A stretch of 64,000 nucleotides of DNA from Phorcus lineatus (Eukaryota > Mollusca > Gastropoda > Trochida > Trochidae): NCBI GenBank assembly GCA_921293015.1, contig OV121088.1, forward strand, positions 18,637,645-18,701,644, in the 5' to 3' direction. The notes below the pieces were generated by a model. The model saw nothing but the letters and a program-made list of their open reading frames with translations. It was not told where the DNA came from and did not search any database. The stretch's first letter is position 1. Every line of letters begins with the position of its first letter. Below are positions 55,991 to 64,000 of this stretch, piece after piece. The position numbers were made by a program, and so were the translations under genes.

Positions 55991-58900
55991 CTTAGAAAAT
56001 AATGGCAGAATATATATAAGTTATACATAAGTTTTTCTCAGAAATCTAGACATTATTGTGTACAGCTTGGAATAATCTTTTGCAATTGCAATATCATTGA
56101 AATTGGCTCGAAACTAATGTCCCTTATACCTCGCTGCGTTTCTTGATCTAACCACTATTCCATAAGAGCCATGGCAGACGACCTTGACCACAAGACTGTT
56201 TCAGCCAATAAAAATCAAGGCGTTGAAGACATCGGCAACTTTTGAAATGACATACAAAACATCCCATCTAACCTTTGTATCTTTGAAGACAAGCTTTTTC
56301 TGAATGAACCTGAGAAAAGTCGATTTTGAATCAAAGCAAAATGGTCGTGTGTTTGTTTACTATCGGAAATGAAGCCATGTCTGCGATCTTGAGGAAGATA
56401 GTGAGGAAGAGTTATTATCGTGACAATATTCACATTTGATTTGGATTTTTCATTGTCCAAAAATGGTTTTCACAAATTTGGGAAGTTATAGTAAAGAAAT
56501 TTAACTACAATACATTATTGCAAAGGCCTAAAAAGTTAGGTCAACAATCCTTTTGTCAAAAGATCTATAAGAGTGCATTTCTATTTTTCAATTTCAAATT
56601 TCTATGGGGGCAGATAAATAAATCAACTTTAGCACAAACAGAAACATTTGCAATTAAAAATGATAAATGACTTACAATTACATATTTAGAATGCAGAAAG
56701 TGTGCGGTGATGAATTCACAGAGGGGTGGGTTCAGAGTGTCTCTCACTTCAAAGTTTTTAGCAATCTTTGATGATCGGACAAAAGTGATAGGTGTTTTGT
56801 TAAATCAATGGAAGGTAAAAGGTCACGGTCAAGGTTGTCTGACACGACTCATATGTAGCCATGGTCAGATCAAGAAACAAAGCGAGGTATGAAGGACAAG
56901 TTTCGATCTGATTTCAATGGGATTGAATTCCCTGCAAGTGAATGAACCCACCTGTAAGTCTTGTCCAGGTTGTCATGGACTTGGCTGGGTCACAGATGGT
57001 GCAGATGTCCTTCCGGTAGCCGGAGGGGTAGCACTGCTGGCCAACTATACATCCCGTCAGCTGCACACCATATAAAACGTGCTAGTTACACCATCAAATT
57101 AAAGAAATCACTTACACATGACGTTTTCTATTATCAAGCTGTATATTAAAGGTCACATACAGGAAAAGCTTACATAATGGCTCTACAATATTATCAATAC
57201 ATCAGTTCATGCAGGTACAGGGCTCAGGTATATATAGCACCAGATACTGTATTACCCGAGTTAAATTCAAATGTACTTTCTTAAATTGAATCTTTATCTC
57301 TTAAATGCCAACCGTGTGGTATTTTCTTGCTTTGATTTGTAATTGAAATACGATCACATAACTGTTAAAAAGTTTAAAACAAGTAATGTGTCCCATACAT
57401 TTGTTAAGTGATTTTTTAGCCACTACCAAAACTACATTATTTTGTGTGTTTGCTTTAAATAAGTTTCCAAAATTACATTTGAGTCATTGGCCGAGCAACT
57501 GACCGTTTCTTGATAAGGAATTTTTAATTTAACCTGTTTATTGTCACTATACTGAACTGATAAGCACAGAGATGTAAATTTTCAGATACAAACAGTACCT
57601 CTTGATGGAATATCACCTTTAATGAAGTTTGACAACATACTCTGTGCCCCTTTAAAGCATGATCAGATCAGATGTATTTACAGTGGTAAGACCAACCTGG
57701 TTGCGGCATGTGCCAGTGGGCTCAGTGTTTGACACACCACACTGGAGACAGGTTGGGTTGTATGCAATATAGAGGGCGCTATCCTCGCTGGGCCCTGAGT
57801 CCTGGTTGCTGATTTGGATCAGGTAGCTTCTCCTCTCGGGCAGTTCACACTGCACCATCGCGCTGCTAAGGTAGACTGCTTTCCGTAACACCATGCTTCC
57901 CTCCTGACTTACCCCCCCCTGGCTGTTAACCTGTCGATCAAATAGCAGCATGGACAGGTCCTAAATTATGTTGAGACATACAAAATCAATAAGACATCAA
58001 CCAGCTGCAGAGGCTGTCAATATCCCTGGGTTCTATTCTCATGTCTCACTTCTACTTAACAGTTTTGCAATACAGGCATTTCTTTACAAATTAAGGTTGC
58101 TTCTGACCTGTTTGCAAATGGCATTTGACAAGATGTGTAACCATGTGCAGTTGATATTTACATAATTGCATGAATGTCAAATGTTAACTGGACACGAAAA
58201 CATGTTGTCATTGTTTCACCATTTGAACTTACTGTCACTGGTTTGAGGTGGCAGGTGACTCCATCCTTCATAAGATTTCGTCCGTAGATGTTGGTTGTGT
58301 TGCAGTTCTCTCCTTGGATCTTACAAAGCCGATTGCTTTCCACAGTGGAGAGGACTGGAGCAGAGCCAACACGCTGGGTGCAGTCGACACCTCGGAACTC
58401 ACTGGGGCACACACATTCCCCTGCAGCAACCACACAACATGGCATCAGTCTCACTACTTTAACACTTAAGATGCTTATCCTGTAATACTCAATGATGACT
58501 TTAGTTTCCGCTGCATTATCTCCTGCTGATGGCAAATATAGGTGTTCATGCACTAATAAGTTAACGCTGTCAAACTGTGTGACAAATTCAGGATGATGTT
58601 TGTTTAGGAGTAGTGTAGGCTATGTTGCCGAGCTCTGTTTCCTTGTTGATTGGGGTACATGTTCCAAAAGTTATGCAGAAAATTATCATGTCTTTTGTGC
58701 CAAAACTATCTTAACTGCTTGACGCATTTTGATAATTTTTATATTACAATACAGAGGAAAAGATTGTAATCAATTCCATATATAAAATTTGCATATTCAA
58801 ACAAAAGATAAAGAAGTGGCAACTGATGTGACAACGATCGTAAATATCAAATTTATTCTGTGTTCAAATGTGAAGATTATCAAAATCTGTTTTCAATAGC

Positions 58901-61900
58901 AGAGACCCTCTTTCACAGTATGTATAACCTAAATCCTATCAAACATTGTAAAATTTTATTTGGTCATAAAGACAAATATATTGCCTTCATGTGTAGTCTG
59001 TCCATGTATAATGTGCTTATCTATCTATAGAATTACAAGCTTTATACATCTGGAAATAAAGACAATTTTCAAAGTGAGTTTTACAGCGGGATTAAGTCTG
59101 TCGCCCAAATGCAATGGGCATTATCGTTTCTATTGGGCAATTAGTCTCGCATGCAAGACTGTTGGGTTGGAATGTAATCAGGCTATATTACCATTTATGT
59201 TTTGCAGTAGAAATCTTTTCTTGTGTACAGCATTTTATAATACAATTTATTTCACAGTAATCAGCAATGAATAATCTTCATTTCAGTATACAAAAGCATA
59301 TGCATGATCAGTATTTATATGATTTTAAAAGAAATTTGTCAGATGAGAGTACAAATCATTCTAAACATAATTTGTAATAAATATCATCCAGAGCAACTAT
59401 TTGTCTTCATTTGCATTTTACTTTTGCTCTTGTTCACTCAGAATTTATTGAGTTACAGCGCTCAAATTAAAGACAAGTTTACAATATCTAATGAAACCAT
59501 TGTAGATGAGACAGGAATTCCATTTAAAGTGTCAGATACAAATCAACCATTTGTTTACAGGACCAACAGATTAGAATTGTAAGTATGATGACTGTTTATT
59601 TACCAGCTTTGCCTTGTAAACACACCATATACAAAAATACAGTTGTTTCTTTTGGTGCTGAAAAATTCAGCCACTTGTGCTAATTACGCATTAAAGGAAA
59701 CCATGAAATTAATGCAAGCCCAAGAATCTCTATCATATAATTAAATGCACCATACTCTTAGATTTTTTCAGGTACATGAAATGTAACATTTCCATATGTT
59801 GAAGTTGGCAATCAGAGAATGAAAAGGAGTTGAAAATTGCCGCCTAATTAAGTTAGACAAGTCTTGGTCAGATTCATTTCTAGGATGGTACAGTTCCGTG
59901 AGAAGGATGGTACAGTTCCGTGAGAAGGATGGTACAGTTCCGTGAGAAGGATGGTACAGCTACGTGAGAAGGAAGGCCACAAAAGCAGCCAGTGAGGCAG
60001 GTGGCAACTAGTTGAGTCCAAGACAATCCCGGCTGACTTGTCATTCATTTTGACCAGACCAAGATTGTACCAGTCTTGAGTTGGATATTAACGACTTAGG
60101 GTGCAAAGCAAGCTGATGTGATCGGCGTGGTGGACTAACGTGAGATCACCATGCTTCTCAGCCATTCCACTTACTATTAAACTTACTCCCTCCCACAAGT
60201 TACCCATCAAGGGACTACAGACAAGTGTCAGGTCAATGGCAACTTTCCAGGTCATTGGCACATGCCACATTCAGCCAATCACTGGAGTACTGAGGATACT
60301 ACGCTTGCCTATGTGGATAATGTGCTAGTAAAAATATTGAATGGTTTTTGAGATATGGACCGGAAACAAAAGCAGTTCGGAATTACTGAATTACCGAATT
60401 TAGGAACCATGGACGGAACTGAAAACATTGTCTCCCGGGGGACATAAAAACAAAAAACAAAGATAGGGCAAACACAAAACTCCAAACGCAAAAACACACA
60501 CAAAAAAAGACACAAAGACCCCACATGCCCACACTGCAAACAAACAGAAACAATCACTCACATACTTACACAGTGCACACACTACAACACGCAGCGCAAA
60601 ACCCTAAACACTCTTACAACACAACATCAACCCACACAACAAACCACAAATATTTCACGCATTAGCAACCTATATCAAAGAAATGGGCCTTCTGGCGCGT
60701 ATCTAAAACCACATACCACATAACCCCTTCTTTCTCCTCCTCTAATTACATACTCCATTCCTAATTGCAAAATTTCAAAATTAAAATTTGGGTTTATGGC
60801 TTCTATGGGACAGTGCAAAATCAGCTTTGCTTTAAACGCTTGTAAAATCTCAAACCTCATAATCATAATCAACGTTTTCTGTCCTCTTTTATGAAATTTC
60901 AAAACTAGACATGGTCATACTACAAGTAAAGAAGTGAGCACAGCTCACATACCCCGGCTTCAAACTATAGTCTGGCTTTCATTGTTGGTCTAACCCTCAA
61001 AAGGTTCACCAGGGGACCATTGTCGATAAGTGTATTAAGTTTGTTGAAGCTCGCATTTATAGTTTAGGAGATATGCTAAGGAAAAGCTCTTTGTCACGTA
61101 GTCATTGTTTTAATAATGTTTCCATGGAAACAGCAAAAAATAAAAATAATTTGTTGGTCTAACCTTCAAAAGGCACACCTATGGGTCATGGTTGATAAGT
61201 GTATGAAGTTTTGTTAAGATAGCATGTATAGTTTAGAAGATATACTCCAGACACCGGACTTTGTTACTGTTTTAGTGATCATGTTTCCATGGAAACCACA
61301 AAAAATAAAAATCATTTGTTGGTCTAACCCTCAAAAGGCACATCTAGGGATCATGGTTGATAAGTGTATAAAGTTTGGTGAAGATAGCATGTATAGTTTA
61401 GGAGATATGCTCAGGACAAAGGACTTGGTTATAGAGTCACTGTTTTAGTCATGTTTCCATGGAAACCCTAAAAATAATAATCTTTTGTTGGTCTAACCCT
61501 AAAAAGGCACATCTAGGGATCATGGTTGATAAGTGTATTAAAATGCATACCTTTAATAATGTACCCTGTTAACAAACACATTTTTGGCATTAATTTAGTT
61601 CTGACACTAATTTCATGATTTACAGTATTCAACAACGTAAGGGTTATGGTTTGCATAATGGTAATGTCAGACTGAATCACAGTACTCACCTCTTGTGCTG
61701 CATGTTCCGCCATTGTTGCAGTCCCCTGGGCAGAGAGTCTGAATGATAGCAGCTGGGAGGGATAGCGTGGTGCCTGTCTGGTCCCAGGTAGCTGTGTTCC
61801 TTGACACTGCACTCAGACAACGCTGCTTCACGTCTTCCAGTGTGCGCTCAGCCCATCTTATGTTGTCGGTCAACTGGACAAAAGAAGTGCTTATATCAGT

Positions 61901-62544
61901 CTTTGCGTAAGTTGATCTATATTGTAACTCTAGGGCCATTCATGATATTCTCTCATGGGACAAGCACAGTCAATCAGGGCACTGAGTGTAGTGATCATCA
62001 TTTAGATGTCAAAAATATTTAACATTCTTACAATATTGTGGTAGGAGTAGTGTTTTAAAAAAGCCTTATGGATTGTTCACCAATCTTTATTTTTTTGTGT
62101 GAAATAAATGTTTAAACCAGTCACAAAATTTGAGAACTAATCTAATACAACATTTCTCATGCTCGAAATGGAGAAGTCAGATGCAATCAAAGCTAACTTG
62201 TGCAGTCATCAACACTAATAAGTCTTCTGGCCAGAATTCTGACCCATTATATAAGACGACTGAATCATGCCATCCGACTTGGTCACAGCAAGCAAACAAT
62301 TCATGCAAGAAGTGTTTTCATTGGCTGAATTGATGTTGTTTCCTATACAACTGTCAACAGATATTAGCTGAATTCAAGCGTTGCAGGGTCAGCCTGTAAA
62401 GTGTTAGCTCGTTAACATGCACACGGTTCACTACCTGGAAAGCAACATTTGTGATGTTTAAACCAACAGACCAGGGGATTATACCGGTCGACTGCATCTT
62501 GCGAACAATAGAGGTTCTGTGTGATCTCAACCATATGGGGGTTA
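55467..62544 (-). CDS. Gene B: C-terminal part of a VWDE-like EGF membrane protein (7 exons, 5' incomplete)
   Basis: Exons, 5' to 3': 62544-62435 (tentative), 61873-61690, 58420-58233, 57960-57697, 57060-56952, 55990-55831, 55605-55467 (stop). Phases agree throughout (0, 1, 0, 0, 1, 2). About 384 residues: a segment ending NITNVAFQ, LTDNIRWAERTLEDV, an EGF-like domain, a Cys-containing ectodomain, one transmembrane helix and a 50-residue tail. The block order (IRWAE.., CPGDCNNGGTC EGF, YLIQISNQ, CLQCG, CIVGQQCYPSG, ICTICDP.. TTW) matches von Willebrand factor D and EGF domain (VWDE)-type proteins by memory of the family. The von Willebrand D domain itself would be encoded upstream, outside the window. 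Function is not established; surface adhesion or matrix contact is inferred. Confidence 0.75.
56952..57960 (-). CDS. Gene B exons encoding the membrane-proximal ectodomain
   Basis: Exon 57960-57697 encodes 88 residues including CELPERRSYLIQISNQ and CLQCGVSNTEPTGTC. Exon 57060-56952 encodes CIVGQQCYPSGYRKDICTIC. The paired cysteines suggest a small disulfide-bonded unit found C-terminal to the EGF in VWDE-type proteins. The first exon ends CCAG|GTTGGT and the second ACAG|GTGGGT. Confidence 0.75.
57480..57655. repeat. MITE-family fragment in a gene B intron (inverted)
   Basis: Read in reverse, it starts AAAGGGGCACAGAGTATGTT and contains CAGTATAGTGACAATAAACA, matching the repeat at 23415. It abuts the exon at 57697. 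Confidence 0.5.
58233..62544 (-). CDS. Gene B exons with the EGF-like domain
   Basis: The EGF domain is split by an intron: CPGDCNNGGTCSTR at the end of exon 61873-61690 and ECVCPSEFRGVDC at the start of exon 58420-58233, together six cysteines in EGF spacing. Splice sites are clear (GTCCAG acceptor, AAGAG|GTGAGTACT; CTGCAG acceptor, GTGACA|GTAAGTTC). The exon 62544-62435 was placed because its reading TGIIPWSVGLNITNVAFQ ends in phase 0 at CCAG|GTAGTG; its 5' boundary (ATTTAG) is weaker. The intron 58421..61689 holds tandem repeats and LINE debris. Confidence 0.75.
58950..59840. other. Unassigned part of gene B intron
   Basis: AT-rich; the open frames at 58960 and 59304 show no recognisable family. 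Nothing else seen. Confidence 0.4.
59882..59969. repeat. Four tandem 22-bp units
   Basis: AGGATGGTACAGTTCCGTGA plus two bases repeats four times at a 22-bp period; the last copy has two changes. From 59970 to 60320 I see no assignable element. Confidence 0.9.
60320..60450. mobile_element. Family B tandem-repeat element, 3' end fragment
   Basis: ATATTGAATGGTTTTTGAGA, ATGGACCGGAAACA and a GTCTCCCGGGGGACAT terminal hairpin correspond to the end of the element at 50755..51485. Only the last part of one unit and the 3' tail remain. Confidence 0.65.
60450..60720 (+). pseudogene. Possible LINE ORF2 tail, A/C-rich
   Basis: One frame reads TCPHCKQTETITHILTQCTH, a C-x2-C...H-x4-C finger as found at the C-terminus of many LINE polymerases, then TQRKTLN and a stop after LKPHTT. 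The strand is unusually rich in A and C. Other origins of such a finger are possible. Confidence 0.45.
60930..61545. mobile_element. Tandem-repeat element, family C (about four units)
   Basis: GTTTCCATGGAAAC starts at 61118, 61283 and 61453, and the companion block TTGGTCTAACCxTCAAAAGG recurs near 60984, 61145, 61319 and 61490 (period about 160 to 175). The array starts after GTGAGCACAGCTCAC near 60935 and breaks off at about 61545 without the ACGG tract or hairpin seen in the 36920 element. Confidence 0.75.
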
Positions 62545-62736
62545 CTAAATTGTGAACCGGTAAATAAACGAAATAAAAAAAGTGTTACTAAAATAGATGA
62601 TGACACCATTTTTTCATTCAGTTATGTATTTATTGACAGCAGCAACATTAACAACACGACCATACATACAAATACATTTTATTTATATACAACAAAAATG
62701 TATCAATATATACAAAGAAGCACTGGTATATTCCAT

Positions 62737-64000
62737 TTAATTAACCTTCATAAGGTGGGACGCTGCATCAGCATTGACAAATACACTCATGGTTCCATTC
62801 TGTAGACTATGTTTCAGTCTGTCCAATCTTGCGTTCAGGTTGCAATATTTCTTCTTCTTTGGGGGTAATTGCTGCCCTGCCCCATACTGAACGAGTTTTA
62901 TCTCATTCAGTTTTTGCTCGTTCCTTAGAAATGCCAACATCTCAAACACGTTGGGGTGGGCTTTTGCAACAATTTTCTTCAGTCGACCATGCCAACCTTC
63001 TAGATGGTTGTTCGTCCTTGGGCCGGTGGTCTGATGATGGTTCCAAGCTGCTATGGGTATGTCTCCCTCTATCCATTGCGTTGTGATGTAGTCTGCTAGT
63101 TGCAGACAGCGAGGATCGTTGGGCATGTCTCCCAGAGCGTTTAGCCAAACGTCTTCAACCTATATAACAAAAAGATTACATATAAAAACATTGAATAATT
63201 GGATACATTGTTATATGGCCTTATTATAAAAAAGGTTAATATATATAATTTATTATAATTAGTTTAAGTTTTAAAAATAACTACAATGTAACTTTGATAT
63301 AAATAATATACTTGAATATATGTAAATGGATACTTACAAGTCCTTCTGGCACCAACGGCAAGACAGCAGCCCGTTTGACGAATCTCGTCACTTCCTCGTC
63401 GTGGTTGTAGATGGTCTGTAGACCCACAGCTTGGGTTTTCCTCCAAATACACTGACAGTAGTGGAAGAGACAGCCCTTCCACATTGCAGTCGGAAAGTTG
63501 TTGTAGACGGCAGCCTTAGCAGCAGCTTCGTAGTCCATCTGAAGTTAATAATTATACTGTTTTATGAAAAATAGTATAATATGAATGATAAATATTATAA
63601 CAGGAATGATAAAGATTATAATATGAATGATAATTTGATTGATAAAGATTATAATATGAATGATAATTTGATTGATAAAGATTATAAAATGATTGATAAA
63701 GATTATAATATGATTATGTGATATTATTATTATATTTAAAGCATGATATGATATGTACCTGAACGCATTGTGGCAATAACTGCAATCCCCGTGCTGCGAC
63801 AGTGAAAGGACGAAAGGCTCGGTTATAGGTTTCCTTCGTCTTGTTGGGCAGCAGGAAGAACACTAGTGGAAACATCCGACCTCCAACCATGGCATGAACA
63901 GTGTAGAGCTGGAGGAAAAGCGACGGTGCAACATAAAATGTTCCGTCTCCGTAGATTATGTCAGCCGCACACAAATGTTCAATATTTGATGTTGTTGTCA
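62737..64000 (-). CDS. MULE-type (Mutator-like) transposase with introns, 5' truncated by the window
   Basis: Exons: 64000-63759 (continues beyond the window), 63538-63338, 63159-62737 (stop). All three join in phase 0 with good sites (TTCAG|GTACAT, CTTCAG acceptor, ACTT|GTAAGTAT, ATATAG acceptor). The MULE catalytic triad is visible: Asp in YGDGTFYVAP, Asp in MDYEAA (followed by CLFHYCQCIW), and Glu in RTNNHLEGWH. The frame is intact to the edge. AATAAA lies about 55 nt past the stop (62683..62678). It cuts and pastes Mutator-like DNA elements, or may be a domesticated gene; terminal inverted repeats were not found in the window. It sits 5' of the first recovered gene B exon on the same strand, possibly inside a gene B intron. 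Confidence 0.8.
63556..63720. repeat. AT-rich minisatellite in a MULE intron
   Basis: Repeats of ATTATAATATGAATGATAA and TTTGATTGATAAAG alternate about five times within the first MULE intron (63539..63758). Confidence 0.8.

Noticed and set aside
59840-60320. Possible transposase or gag remnant on the minus strand
   Set aside because: Open pieces exist, but I could not match any motif order with confidence; left unassigned.

Overview
The window is animal nuclear DNA. Genes are split by GT-AG introns, the proteins are modular and extracellular (discoidin, LamG-like, EGF and mucin-like segments), polyadenylation signals are AATAAA, and most of the DNA is transposable-element debris. The mix of elements (an intact-looking DIRS retrotransposon, tandem-repeat 'pearl-like' elements carrying an (ACGG)n tract, an intron-containing MULE transposase, CR1/L2-like and L1/Tx1-like LINEs) suggests a lophotrochozoan, most probably a mollusc. 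That identification is an inference, not proven.

Two host genes are on the minus strand. Gene A (5554..28442, 17 exons recovered, about 994 codons, C-terminus beyond the recovered exons) starts with a signal peptide. It then encodes discoidin(F5/8C)-1, a LamG-like domain, a Thr/Glu-rich mucin stalk, discoidin-2, an EGF-like domain and discoidin-3. All 17 exons join in frame when splice sites are placed by hand. Each discoidin domain is cut by introns at the same three phases, so the modules arose by exon-block duplication. Gene B (55467..62544, 3' end only) encodes the C-terminal part of a type I membrane protein resembling von Willebrand factor D and EGF domain (VWDE-like) proteins: EGF domain, Cys-containing ectodomain, one transmembrane helix and a short cytoplasmic tail. 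Its upstream exons lie beyond a MULE transposon (62737..64000, running off the window).

Layout: 1..670 LINE 3' end; 900..5430 degenerate repeats, mariner remnant, a 99-bp duplication and a MITE; 5554..28442 gene A, whose introns hold MITEs, LINE and Tc1 remnants and a 64-bp satellite; 29990..32170 decayed Ty3/gypsy pol; 33640..36190 two LINE remnants, one containing a precisely inserted MITE; 36190..47500 a DIRS nest (an older 3' fragment, a pearl-like element with seven exact 152-bp repeats, a nearly complete 6.7-kb DIRS element, a decayed 5' copy and an inverted end); 49700..51485 LINE tail and a second tandem-repeat element; 55013..62544 gene B; 60320..61545 remnants of two more tandem-repeat elements; 62737..64000 MULE.

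The points that most deserve a second look are: (1) three tandem-repeat element families in one window, with different sequences but the same perfect palindrome GTTTCCATGGAAAC and the same internal layout; (2) the DIRS element with ITRs that match without a difference by eye over about 170 bp and a textbook internal complementary region, but a frame break in its tyrosine recombinase; (3) the module architecture of gene A, including a stop-free 111-nt GC-AG intron; and (4) the 64-bp satellite, which is a higher-order dimer of a 32-bp monomer.
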